A DNA stretch of 64,000 nt, taken from the NCBI RefSeq assembly GCF_000827125.1, contig NZ_CP010311.1:3411524-3475523 (forward strand), given 5' to 3'. The position numbers and the translations under genes are program-made. Below are positions 37,780 to 46,705 of this stretch, one piece after another (position 1 is the stretch's first letter; every line of letters begins with the position of its first letter). Below the pieces are notes generated by a model. The model did not search any database and was not told the DNA's origin. It saw only the letters and a list, made by a program, of their open reading frames with translations. This DNA is from Geoalkalibacter subterraneus (GTDB lineage Bacteria; Desulfobacterota; Desulfuromonadia; Desulfuromonadales; Geoalkalibacteraceae).

Positions 37780-39063
37780 ATGAGAAAGTTTGTTTTCTCG
37801 TCCTGGGTTTCAACGGGCCTGGCCATACTGCTGGCGCTTTGCCTGCAGCTCGCAGCCTTGCCTGCCGTTGCCCAGGACATCCAGATCAGCGGACAGGTCA
37901 AGGGGGTCAGCCAGAAGGCAAAGACCATCCAGGTCCAGACCTCCGACGGGCCGCGCATGGTGCTGTTCGATTCGGACACCGAAGGTATGGAACATGTCAA
38001 GGAAGGCGAAGCGGCGATCTTCACCGTTGAGCAGGTAGGCAATGACCGTATCGCACGAAAGATTGCACCGAAACTGGCAAAGCTGCCGGAAGGCGTCAAA
38101 GAAATTTCCACCGAAGAGGTGGCTCGCCTGGTGGCCCAGGGCCCGGCAAAAGGCGGCTACTACCTGGTGGATTCGCGACCCGCGCAGCGCTATGCCGAAG
38201 GACACATCCCCACCGCCGTATCCATCCCGGTACCGCGCTTAGAAAAAACCGGTGCCATGCTGCTGCCTGAGGACAAGGATCGGTTGCTGATCTTTTACTG
38301 CGGAGGCCCTACCTGAGGCATGAGTCCTAAAGCCGCCGGTCTGGCGGTTAAAATGGGTTACACCCAGGTCAAAGTCTATCTGCAGGGCGATCCCGGCTGG
38401 CAGGAATCGGGTCGGGTTCTGACGGCAAGCGACGCATTTATCCTCGACGGCAACATTATCCTGATCGACCTGCGTGCACCGGAGTTGGCTGCAAAGGGCC
38501 ACATCCCCGGTGCGGTCAATATTCCCTTTGAGCAGCTTGAAGATTCATGGGAGCAATTTCCCAGTTTCGCCCGCGCGCCGATCATCTTCTACGGAGAGGG
38601 GAATCAGGCGGATGAGGCCGTGGAGATGCTGAGAACATGGGGATATCTCAACCTCTCGGTGGTCGCAGGCGGTTTCGAGCGCTGGATAAAAGAAGGGTTC
38701 CCGGTCGTCGAGGGCGCTCCGGCCACCGAGGTTGAATGGGTGCGCACCCTGGAAGAGGGAGAGATTGCGCTGGAGGATTTCCGCAAAGCGCTTGATGTGC
38801 AACCGGACGATATCCTTATCCTCGACGTGCGTGGACCGGCAGAGGTTGCCGAAGGCATGCTGCCGGGCGCGCGCAACATCCCTCTCGATCAACTCGAATC
38901 ACGGGTGAGCGAGCTGCCCAAAGACAAGAAGATCCTGGTCTATTGTTCCACCGGTGCCCGCGCGTCCATGGCCCGCGACGTGCTGGTCAAGGCCGGGCTT
39001 GATGCTCGCTTTGTCACGGCCACCCTTCGGTGTTCCGACGGAGAGTGCTCCGTGGACCAGTAG
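37780..39063 (+). CDS. Exported multi-rhodanese selenoprotein (in-frame UGA at 38314-38316)
   Basis: Read through the UGA, this is a 427-residue exported protein with three rhodanese domains. The start at 37780 (GAAAGGGGTCGTGT) gives a signal peptide ending near LPAVAQD. Domain 1 (about 108-205) has CGGPT then Sec179 then GMSPKAA, where relatives have Cys. Domain 2 (about 208-300) lacks the active cysteine (IIFYGEGNQAD). Domain 3 (about 315-425) has Cys389 in YCSTGARASMA. A seven-pair hairpin with apical GGUCU lies 21 bases after the UGA. Likely a periplasmic sulfur- or selenium-handling enzyme. Confidence 0.88.
38331..38349 (+). promoter_or_regulatory. Bacterial SECIS element of the rhodanese selenoprotein
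   Basis: A GCCGCC - GGUCU - GGCGGU, extended by an A-U pair. The apical GGUCU equals the SelB-binding loop of E. coli fdhF mRNA, and the loop begins 21 bases after the UGA, inside the normal range. Confidence 0.85.
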
Positions 39064-39085
39064 TTCTTTTGTTGTTGGGTTCAGG

Positions 39086-39120
39086 CAGGCCGGCGTTTTT
39101 TCCGCCGGCCTGTTTTTTTT
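39086..39120 (+). terminator. Terminator after the selenoprotein gene
   Basis: CAGGCCGGCG, a seven-base loop, CGCCGGCCTG and eight T residues. Confidence 0.95.
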
Positions 39121-39140
39121 GGGGGGGTAGTCGAAAAACC

Positions 39141-39176
39141 TGGGAACTATGGGACCTATTGGACTTATGGGACCTC
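39141..39176. repeat. Four tandem 9-bp repeats
   Basis: TGGGAACTA, TGGGACCTA, TTGGACTTA and TGGGACCTC in a row, non-coding, between the terminator and the folD-like gene. Confidence 0.85.
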
Positions 39177-39255
39177 TGGAGGAGGTATACGTGGTGTTTT
39201 TGTGCGGCGGGATTTGATAGGCTTGTGGGCGAAAAAAATTCCGGAGGATAATAAT

Positions 39256-40140
39256 ATGATTGCAACTCCAGACGTTGTTGCGGCCCGCTACCGGGCGGAG
39301 ATCCGCAACGAAATCGACGCGCATGATCGGCCCCTCAAGGTGGTCGGCCTGCTCTCCGGCGACTATGCGCCGTCCAGAACCTATGCCGCCTATACCCGCA
39401 AGGCCTGTGAGGATCTCGGCATTGAGTATGAGTTGCGCGAGGCGGCCCGCCTCGATCTGGAGCACGCCATTCGCGACGCCAACGCCGACCCGGATGTCAA
39501 CGGGCTGATGGTCTACTATCCGATCTTCGGCAACGAGCAGGATCGCTACCTCAAGGAGGTCGTCGATTATCGCAAGGATATCGAGGGGCTGCACTCCTTC
39601 TGGATCAACATGCTTTACAGCAACGAGCGTATCGACCTCGATGCGCCGCAGCCCAACAAGGCGGTGGTTCCCTGCACACCGCTAGCGATCCTCAAGATGC
39701 TTGAAGCCAACGGTGCCTACGGCAGCAGCGGGCACGAGCCGGCGGCCAATCGCACGGTCACCATTTTCAACCGCAGCGAAGTGGTGGGGCGGCCACTGGC
39801 GGTGATGATGTCCAACGACGGCGCCACGGTCTATTCCTTTGATGAGTTCGGTCCCCTGCTCTACCGCGGCGGACAGGCCGAGGAAACCGACATTTCACGG
39901 GAGCAGGCGCTGGCGTCATCCAATGTGGTCATCACCGGAGTACCTTCGAAATCATTTCCCAAGATCGAAGCCCATGAACTCAACGCCAACACGGTGTGCC
40001 TCAACTTCGCCACCGTGAAGAACTTTACCGCTGAAGCCGAACAGCAGGCGCAGACCTTCATCCCGCGCGTGGGTCCGGTGACCATCGCCATGTGCATGCG
40101 CAATACCCTGCGGCTCTATCACGCCTACCAGAAGAAGTGA
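39256..40140 (+). CDS. folD: Methylenetetrahydrofolate dehydrogenase/cyclohydrolase-like protein
   Basis: A 294-residue FolD-superfamily enzyme starting at 39256 behind CCGGAGGATAATAAT. The folate-binding region has SRTYAAYTRKACEDLGIEYE, aligning with the YxxxK motif of FolD, then DVNGLMVYYPIF. The nucleotide-binding part has TVTIFNRSEVVGRPLAVMMS and PRVGPVTIAMCMRNTLRLY. It resembles the longer, divergent eukaryote-like (NAD-type) FolD branch more than the standard bacterial enzyme. It interconverts C1-folates in the cytoplasm. Confidence 0.85.
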   Translation: MIATPDVVAARYRAEIRNEIDAHDRPLKVVGLLSGDYAPSRTYAAYTRKACEDLGIEYELREAARLDLEHAIRDANADPDVNGLMVYYPIFGNEQDRYLKEVVDYRKDIEGLHSFWINMLYSNERIDLDAPQPNKAVVPCTPLAILKMLEANGAYGSSGHEPAANRTVTIFNRSEVVGRPLAVMMSNDGATVYSFDEFGPLLYRGGQAEETDISREQALASSNVVITGVPSKSFPKIEAHELNANTVCLNFATVKNFTAEAEQQAQTFIPRVGPVTIAMCMRNTLRLYHAYQKK

Positions 40141-40162
40141 CCGGCTGAACCATTCTTTCTCT

Positions 40163-40214
40163 CCTTGCGGGGGCTTTATCGATCCTTCCATCCGGCAATA
40201 AAGTCCCCGCAAGG
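40163..40214 (+). terminator. Long hairpin after the folD-like gene
   Basis: CCTTGCGGGGGCTTTAT and its near-perfect complement ATAAAGTCCCCGCAAGG enclose an 18-base loop. It is followed by TATTTTCC, so it probably terminates transcription. Confidence 0.6.
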
Positions 40215-40339
40215 TATTTTCCCACCCCCCCAACGCTTTCACTTGATCCAACCATCTGCTAACCTTGTATTATTACCGGACTGACGAGACGGCCCTGCCC
40301 GCCTCTCTTATTCCTTCCGCCCCTTTTACGAGGTTTTGC

Positions 40340-42736
40340 ATGATTCGACATGAAACCCTCAACCCGCCGCCGCATATCTACCCGGTCAATCCGTGGAAGA
40401 TTATCGAAACCGCCTTTTATCCCCGCTTCCTGGCGCAGACGGAAACCATTTTTTCCGTCGGCAACGGCTATCTCGGTTTTCGCGGCAATTTCGAAGAGGG
40501 GCGTCCGACGGTTCAAAACGGCACTTTCATCAACGGCTTTCACGAGACCTGGCCGATCGTCTACGGTGAAACCGCCTTCGGCTTCGCCCAGACCGGGCAG
40601 ACCATGCTCAATGTCCCGGACGCCAAGGTCGTCAAGCTCTATGTCGACGATGAACCCTTTTACCTGCCGACGGCGATGCTGCAGATCTATGAGCGCACCC
40701 TCGACATGCAGAGCGGCACCCTGGACCGCGAAGTGCTGTGGGAAACGCCGTCCGGAAAGCGGGTACTGATCGAATCGCGCCGCCTGGTTTCCCTGTCGCA
40801 GCGGCATCTGGCCGCGATCTCGTTTCAGGTCACGGTGCTCAACGATCATGCCCCGGTGGTGATCTGCTCTGAAATCGTCGGCGACCAGCCCAACCAGTCG
40901 GGAGACAAAGACCCGCGTCAGTCCAAGGGATTTATTCACAACCCCTGGATCACCGAAGACCACTACGGCCGCAAAAACCGACTGATGCTGAGCCACCGCG
41001 TGAAAAACAGCGGCATGGTGCTTGCCTGCGGCGCCGATCACCACATCGAGACCGAATGCGAATACAGCCGCTCCAGCAGTTGTGACGGGGTTTACGGCAA
41101 GGTGGAGTTTTCAGTCGATGCCCGCATGGGCAAGCCGATCCAGATATTCAAATACGTCGCCTACCATACCTCTCGTGGAGGGGCGAGCCCGCAGGAGCTT
41201 TGCGAGCGGTGCGAGCGCACCCTGGACCGAGCCCTGAAGCTGGGATTTTCCTCCCTTGTCAAGGAGCAGCGGACTTTCCTGGATGATTTCTGGCAGCGCG
41301 CCGATATTGAGATTGAAGGCGATCCTGAAAAAAACACCCGTTCGGCCGGTGAGATGCAGCAGGCGCTACGCTGGAACCTGTTTCAGATCCTGCAGGCCTG
41401 TGCCCGGGCGGAAGGCACCGGCATCCCCGCCAAGGGCCTGACCGGCCAGACCTACGAGGGGCACTATTTCTGGGATACCGAAATCTACGTCCTGCCCTTT
41501 CTCACCTATACCACGCCGCGCATCGCCCGCAACCTGCTGCGCTTTCGCCACAGCATGCTCGATCGGGCCCGGAAGCGGGCACGGGAAGTGAACCAGGTCG
41601 GAGCCCTGTTTCCCTGGCGCACCATCAACGGCGAGGAAGCCAGCGCCTACTATGCCGCAGGCACGGCGCAGTATCATATCAACGCCGACATCATGTTCGC
41701 CCTGCGCAAATATGCGGAAATCACCGACGACAAATCTCTGCTGTTCAACGAGGGCGCCGAAATGTTGGTGGAAACGGCGCGTTTGTGGCTCGATCTCGGC
41801 TTTTATTCAGAGCGGCAGGGTGGGTGCTTCTGCATCCACAGCGTCACCGGCCCTGACGAATACACCACCGTCGTCAACAACAATGCCTTTACCAACCTGA
41901 TGGCGCGGGAGAACCTGTGGCACGCCGCCCAGACGGTGCAATTTATGCGGGAGAACTTCGCCGAACATTACGCCAACCTGGTCCACAGAACGGGGCTTGC
42001 CGAGAAGGAGGATCAGCACTGGCAGGAAGCGGCGGACCGGATGTTTATCCCGTACGACGAGGAGCTGCGCATTCATCCGCAGGACGACAGCTTTCTCGAC
42101 CGCGAGGTGTGGGATCTGAAAAAAACGCCCAAATCGCACTTCCCGCTGCTGCTCTACTACCACCCGCTGGTGATCTATCGGCACCAGGTCATCAAGCAGG
42201 CCGATGTGGTGCTGGCCATGTTCCTGCTGGGCGATGAATTCACCCGCGAGCAGAAACATAGAAACTTCGATTACTATGATCCCCTGACCACCGGGGACTC
42301 CTCTCTGTCAGCCTGCATCCAGGCGATCGTGGCCGCAGAGATCGGCGATGAGGAGAAGGCGGTCAAGTACGCACGCTACGCGGTCCTGATGGACCTGGCC
42401 GATGTGGGCGGAAACGTCAAGGACGGCTGCCACATCGCCTCCATGGGCGGCACCTGGATGGTAGCGGTGTACGGCTTTGCCGGCATGCGTGATTTCGGCG
42501 GCAACATCAGCTTCGACCCCCGCCTGCCCGAAATGCTCAAAAGCATGCGCTTTGCCCTGACGCTGCGCGGACAGCGGTTGGAAGTCAAGATCACCCATGA
42601 GAAGACGCAATACACCCTGGGCGGCGGCGATCGCCTGCAGGTGACCCATCAGGGGGAGGAGTTGACCCTCTCCATCGGTGAGACAATCGAGCGTCCCAAT
42701 CGTCCACCGCCAATCCCTGAGGGGCACGAGAAATAA
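40340..42736 (+). CDS. Glycoside hydrolase family 65 phosphorylase
   Basis: A 798-residue GH65 enzyme (maltose/trehalose/kojibiose phosphorylase type). The start at 40340 follows ACGAGGTTTTGC. The N-terminal beta-sandwich begins around PWKIIETAFYPRFLAQTETI with SVGNGYLGFRGNFEEG. The (alpha/alpha)6 barrel has GHYFWDTEIYVLPFLTY and the catalytic acid Glu507 in TGPDEYTTVVNNNAF. It would phosphorolyse an alpha-linked disaccharide; the substrate cannot be told from the sequence. The gene is monocistronic, convergent with the MFS gene. Confidence 0.93.
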   Translation: MIRHETLNPPPHIYPVNPWKIIETAFYPRFLAQTETIFSVGNGYLGFRGNFEEGRPTVQNGTFINGFHETWPIVYGETAFGFAQTGQTMLNVPDAKVVKLYVDDEPFYLPTAMLQIYERTLDMQSGTLDREVLWETPSGKRVLIESRRLVSLSQRHLAAISFQVTVLNDHAPVVICSEIVGDQPNQSGDKDPRQSKGFIHNPWITEDHYGRKNRLMLSHRVKNSGMVLACGADHHIETECEYSRSSSCDGVYGKVEFSVDARMGKPIQIFKYVAYHTSRGGASPQELCERCERTLDRALKLGFSSLVKEQRTFLDDFWQRADIEIEGDPEKNTRSAGEMQQALRWNLFQILQACARAEGTGIPAKGLTGQTYEGHYFWDTEIYVLPFLTYTTPRIARNLLRFRHSMLDRARKRAREVNQVGALFPWRTINGEEASAYYAAGTAQYHINADIMFALRKYAEITDDKSLLFNEGAEMLVETARLWLDLGFYSERQGGCFCIHSVTGPDEYTTVVNNNAFTNLMARENLWHAAQTVQFMRENFAEHYANLVHRTGLAEKEDQHWQEAADRMFIPYDEELRIHPQDDSFLDREVWDLKKTPKSHFPLLLYYHPLVIYRHQVIKQADVVLAMFLLGDEFTREQKHRNFDYYDPLTTGDSSLSACIQAIVAAEIGDEEKAVKYARYAVLMDLADVGGNVKDGCHIASMGGTWMVAVYGFAGMRDFGGNISFDPRLPEMLKSMRFALTLRGQRLEVKITHEKTQYTLGGGDRLQVTHQGEELTLSIGETIERPNRPPPIPEGHEK

Positions 42737-42760
42737 AGAAGGGCAGGGGCGTGGAAAATC

Positions 42761-43999
42761 TTATGCGTCGCCGGCTTCCCTGCCATGCCTGCGGCGTCCG
42801 CTCCACAGAAACCACCCCGCGGCGGCAAGCTGCAGCAGCAGCAAAAGCCCGAATCCGGCGCGGTACCCGGTCGGATGATAGCCAGTCGCCGTCTCCGGCC
42901 ACAATCCGATCATCGCGCCGACCAGCCACTGGGCAGAAAACGCCCCCAGGAAAACCGGCAGATTCAAAGCGGTATTGGCACGCCCGGCCAGTTCGCGGGG
43001 AAACTTCTGGGACAAAACAGCATAGGGCAGAATGCAGGCCGTACCGCTGAAACCAAACAGGATCCAGGCCAGAGCCGGGGCCACCTGCCCAGCGCCGATC
43101 AGGGCCAGCTGCACGCTGCCGAACAACGCCAGCCCAGTCACCACGACTCGCAGGGGCGCAACGCCTCGTCTTGACAATCGCTCGGTAATAAAACCGAAGA
43201 AGAAATAACCGGCCATCATCGCCACTGCCAGCAGCAGAAGAACACGTGCAGCGTCGCCTCGATCCAACCCTGCAAGGTCGCGCAGCCAGGGTCCCGCCCA
43301 CAAGCCGGGAAGAGACAGATAGGCGGCCTGAGCCGCGATCGCCCAGGGCGCAAGACGCCAGAAAAACCCGCTGGAATAGATGGTTCGGACACCTTGCCAC
43401 TGCTCGCTTAACGAAATCGCTCCCTTTCCCTCATCGCGCCGCGGCACCACCAGATAGACCGCCAGCGCTGCCAGCAGGGTGACGCCGCTCAGCAGGGTAA
43501 ACACCCCGCGCCAGTCGGTGACATGCAACGCCGCTTCTACCGGTGCGGTCGCCACCAGCGCCCCCAGGCCGCCGGAAATCATCTGGATGCCATTGACCAG
43601 CGGCAGGCGCTCGGGCTCGAACCACTGGGTAAACGCCTTGAACGCGGCCATCAGGCAGGCCGACACGCCCAGTCCAATCAGGGCGCGCCCGACCATAAGC
43701 ATCATCAGGCTCTCGGCCCGCGCAAACAGAAAAGCCCCCGCCGCGGCAACAACCAGCAGGGTTGCCTCCACCCGTCGCGGCCCGAAACGGTCGAGCAGCA
43801 CGCCGAGGGGCAGCTGAAAGGCGGCAAAAGCCAGGAAATAGGCGGAGGTCAGCAGCCCCAGCGCGGCCGGATCCAGATTGAGATCGGCCACCAGGTCGGG
43901 CGCCAGCACCGCGTTGACGGTTCGGTAGATATAGGAGAGGAAATAACCCAGGGCAAAGGGCAGAAAGACCCGGATCAGATGGAGAAAAGAGGAGGGCAT
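42761..43999 (-). CDS. MFS transporter
   Basis: A 412-residue major facilitator protein with about 12 membrane segments. The first loop has the MFS motif as GVLLDRFGPRRVEA, and the N-terminus (FALGYFLSYIYRTVNAVLAP) resembles sugar-phosphate or nitrate/oxalate antiporter-like carriers. It converges on the GH65 gene with 24 bases between them, and is in tandem with the DisA_N-like gene. The substrate is unknown. Confidence 0.88.
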   Translation of the reverse strand: MPSSFLHLIRVFLPFALGYFLSYIYRTVNAVLAPDLVADLNLDPAALGLLTSAYFLAFAAFQLPLGVLLDRFGPRRVEATLLVVAAAGAFLFARAESLMMLMVGRALIGLGVSACLMAAFKAFTQWFEPERLPLVNGIQMISGGLGALVATAPVEAALHVTDWRGVFTLLSGVTLLAALAVYLVVPRRDEGKGAISLSEQWQGVRTIYSSGFFWRLAPWAIAAQAAYLSLPGLWAGPWLRDLAGLDRGDAARVLLLLAVAMMAGYFFFGFITERLSRRGVAPLRVVVTGLALFGSVQLALIGAGQVAPALAWILFGFSGTACILPYAVLSQKFPRELAGRANTALNLPVFLGAFSAQWLVGAMIGLWPETATGYHPTGYRAGFGLLLLLQLAAAGWFLWSGRRRHGREAGDA

Positions 44000-44056
44000 G
44001 GAGTCTCCTTGGTCCTGCGCTGCTGACGGGTTCGCGCGCCTTCGAGGGATGAAGGC

Positions 44057-45343
44057 TCAGCCGAAACGATAGACACTTTGACCGTCGCGGAACAGGTCGA
44101 CCGGGCCATCCTCTGAGACCTTGACCACCCGCCCGAAACGCGAGGCTGCGGTGGCAGCGGTGGTCCGCCCGCCGCCGGTGACCAGATCACCCACCTGGGA
44201 GGTGTCGATGATAACGCCCGTGTCGAGCAGCTCCCCCTTGCGGTTGATCACCGTCAGGCCGTCCGACGAGAGGATGCGGATCAGTTCGCCGGAGCGTTTG
44301 AGGGTGCCGATCTTGGTCCCGCGCACGTGGTGAATCAGGGCGCGGCTCAGCGCATCGCGCCCCCCGACGGAGCCCTTTCGCAGCGCCTCCAGGTCCGTTT
44401 CATCGTCCGCCACCAGCACCACCGTGCCGTGACGCGCCTTGGAGAGGGCGTAGATCGACCACACCAGGTGATCGATCGAGCGCTTGTCGAGGTGGCCGCG
44501 CAGGAAATCGCGGTAGATGTCGGGGTCGAAGATCCCCCAGGAGCCTCTGCGCCAGACCAGCAGGCGGTCGCTGTCCAGAACCACCTCCACCTCGGAGGCC
44601 TTGTTGACGTAGATGGCAAACGCCCCCTCGCCGGCCTGGGCCAGCAGGGAAACCGTCTCACGGTTGGCCAGTTGCTCGATGGAGTCGCGCGGCCCCGGGG
44701 CGCTGGTGCGGATGGTGCCCTTGACGTTCATGCGGATGTCGCACACGAACAGGGCACGCAGGCCGTCGACAAAGCGATAGGAGAGGGGGTTGCGGAAGAA
44801 GTCCCCCGACAGGCGCCGGCGGTCGTCGCCCAGGTCGAGCCAGTCGTAGCGGGTTTTTTTGATCGATTCAAGCAGATCGTCGAGCTGGGTGCGGTAGACC
44901 AGAAAGCCGGTGGTGGCGGGGGAGCCTTCATAGCGCTGATAGGAGAGGGTCTTGAGCAGTTGAAGCAGGCTCTGCGTCGGCCAGAAGACCCCTTTGCGGT
45001 CGCCGCGGATATACCGGGCCACGGCAATATCGGTAAGTGAGGTCAGCAGCGCCGTTCGGAAATGGGCCGCATAGCCGTCGGCGCTGAAGCCGCGCAGCAA
45101 ACCTTCAAACGCGGCAAAAAGCTCCTGAATGAAACTTCTTTCAGTGGCCGTGAATGAGAGGTATTTGCGCTGCGCGCGGAAAAGGTAGGCGGATTTATCA
45201 ATTTTGAGCCGAACCAGAATCTGGCACGGGTCATCAGCGCCTTCATCCTTGTCCTGTTCATCGATTTCGGTCAGGGTGACGCGCGCCCCGCCAAGAAAAT
45301 CACGAAGACTGTTTTCAATCGCACTGAAAGCTGATTTCGGCAT
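44057..45343 (-). CDS. Divergent DisA_N/diadenylate-cyclase-like protein
   Basis: A 428-residue protein. The region about 300-425 resembles a diadenylate cyclase (DAC) domain: SKARHGTVVLVADDETDLEA, a SGELIRILSSDGLTVINRKG segment where DAC has DGA, and GGGRTTAATAASR where DAC has GTRHRAA, followed by VKVSEDGPVDLF. The changed DGA and RHR motifs suggest that it may bind rather than make c-di-AMP. The N-terminal 280 residues are of unknown fold. Confidence 0.55.
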   Translation of the reverse strand: MPKSAFSAIENSLRDFLGGARVTLTEIDEQDKDEGADDPCQILVRLKIDKSAYLFRAQRKYLSFTATERSFIQELFAAFEGLLRGFSADGYAAHFRTALLTSLTDIAVARYIRGDRKGVFWPTQSLLQLLKTLSYQRYEGSPATTGFLVYRTQLDDLLESIKKTRYDWLDLGDDRRRLSGDFFRNPLSYRFVDGLRALFVCDIRMNVKGTIRTSAPGPRDSIEQLANRETVSLLAQAGEGAFAIYVNKASEVEVVLDSDRLLVWRRGSWGIFDPDIYRDFLRGHLDKRSIDHLVWSIYALSKARHGTVVLVADDETDLEALRKGSVGGRDALSRALIHHVRGTKIGTLKRSGELIRILSSDGLTVINRKGELLDTGVIIDTSQVGDLVTGGGRTTAATAASRFGRVVKVSEDGPVDLFRDGQSVYRFG

Positions 45344-45383
45344 GTCCTAAAGAATGCCCTATCGTGCGCCGGCGTGCAAGGAT

Positions 45384-45414
45384 AAAGCCCCGGACGCAGA
45401 TCATCCGGGGCTTT
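45384..45414 (-). terminator. Terminator of the peroxiredoxin-lipoprotein operon
   Basis: AAAGCCCCGGA/TCCGGGGCTTT with a nine-base loop just after the lipoprotein stop; the T run is short. Confidence 0.75.
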
Positions 45415-45434
45415 CATGTCCTGTAACCAGGAGA

Positions 45435-46046
45435 TTATTCAGACAGCAGGCGTTGATAGAAAGAGGGGCGTTCAAAGTGAAACTGTTCCACAAACTGATC
45501 GAAATCCTTTTCATCCGCCTTATCGTATTCTCCGTCAGCCGGTCGCCACTGGGTGTAGTAAAACGCCACCACTCGTTCGCCGCGGCGGGCGAAAACCACC
45601 TTGACATCCACCTTGTGTCCGAGTACGGGCTCAACCCCTTCAGTGCGGGCGATCAGCGCCTCTTCACCGAAAAGCTCGGCTTTGCTGAGCTGTGCCTTGG
45701 CAAAATTGACCCGGCTGGCCCACAGGAAACGCTTGAAGAACTCGCGCTGACGCTGCTCGAAATCCATGGAGTAGCCGAAGGGCTCTTCCGCATAGGCCAG
45801 CGTGCTCTGGCAGGGATAGCTCTCGCGGCAGGTTTTCATGAAAGCAATGGAGTAATCCGTTTCATTCAGATCAATGAGCTGCCACGGGGCCTCGGGAGGC
45901 ACAAAGGAATACTCCTGCTGCCATAGAACCGACCCGTCGGGCTGGCGCATGGAGCCGAAGGGATCGACCGGTTCAGACGGCTGAGGCGCCGCACAGCCCG
46001 CCAGAACCAGCAATCCGACGATGACCGCAGATATCCGTTTCATCAT
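45435..46046 (-). CDS. Lipoprotein coupled to the selenocysteine peroxiredoxin
   Basis: A 203-residue lipoprotein: MMKRISAVIVGLLVLAGCAA has a clear lipobox (LAGC). The mature part is soluble-looking with FVPPEAPWQLIDLNETDYSI and TRTEGVEPVLGHKVDVKVVF-like stretches. Its start overlaps the peroxiredoxin stop. No known domain is seen. It probably works with the peroxiredoxin at the envelope. Confidence 0.7.
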   Translation of the reverse strand: MMKRISAVIVGLLVLAGCAAPQPSEPVDPFGSMRQPDGSVLWQQEYSFVPPEAPWQLIDLNETDYSIAFMKTCRESYPCQSTLAYAEEPFGYSMDFEQRQREFFKRFLWASRVNFAKAQLSKAELFGEEALIARTEGVEPVLGHKVDVKVVFARRGERVVAFYYTQWRPADGEYDKADEKDFDQFVEQFHFERPSFYQRLLSE

Positions 46047-46630
46047 CGCTTGCCCTCCTCTTCATGCAGTTGCTTGAGCAGGGTCAGGATTTCATGATAG
46101 TCGGGGGAACCGCTCTTCATGTAACGGATAATGCCCCACTTGTCGATCACCACCGTGGTGCGTGAGAACATGGGATAGCCTTCCTTGAGAGCCCCGAACC
46201 AGATACCGGCGTGCCCGACCGTGTTGGAAAACACCGGAAAAGTCAATTCCAGGTCCTCGGCCCAATAGGCGAGGGTGGTGGGATCGTTGCGGCTGACGCC
46301 CGCGACGCGGGCGTTGAAGCGGTCATAGAGATAGAGGTTTCTCTGATGACCCTCCATTTCCCCCGTTCAGACAGGTGTGAAGGCCGCAGGGACGAAGGTC
46401 ATGACCAGATGGTGTTTTCCGTAATAGTCCCGGTCATAGTCAACCAGAGTTCCCTGCGAGGTCGCCAGGCTGAAAATAGGAGCACGATCTCCCACGGACT
46501 TGCTCATATCGGCGCGCTGCTGGTCCGCCAAAAGCTCGGCAGGCGCCAGGGAAAACGTCAGCAGCAACACAACTGCCGCAATTATCGCTTTGCGGTACAC
46601 AGGCCTTGGTTTCTTTCTTCCAGTCACCAC
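46043..46630 (-). CDS. Exported peroxiredoxin, probable selenoprotein (in-frame UGA at 46369-46367)
   Basis: Read through the UGA this is a 195-residue AhpC/TSA-family peroxiredoxin. The GTG at 46630 follows GAGGAGGAAAT and gives an N-terminal signal/anchor (AIIAAVVLLLTFSLAPAELL). The core has VGDRAPIFSLATSQGTLVDY and FVPAAFTPV, Sec88, TGEMEG; the peroxidatic Cys of FTPVCTxE is exactly at the UGA. A stem UGGAGG/CCUCUA with a 13-base loop starting GU lies 16 bases downstream. A peroxide-reducing selenoenzyme of the envelope is inferred. Confidence 0.82.
46342..46362 (-). promoter_or_regulatory. Candidate SECIS of the peroxiredoxin gene
   Basis: On the minus strand UGGAGG and CCUCUA pair around a 13-base loop that begins with GU. 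The loop starts 16 bases after the UGA, at the near limit of the usual bacterial range. It is weaker than the rhodanese SECIS. Confidence 0.5.
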
Positions 46631-46705
46631 ATTTCCTCCTCACAAAGATAAAATTTAACGGTCATTCGATTTTTTTTCCTGTCCATTCCAAGTTATAAGT
46701 TGGAT

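Noticed and set aside
38320..39063. Separate second rhodanese gene starting at the ATG after the UGA
   Set aside because: There is no ribosome binding site before 38320; the ATG falls inside the active-site loop of the first domain and the frames on both sides of the UGA are the same.
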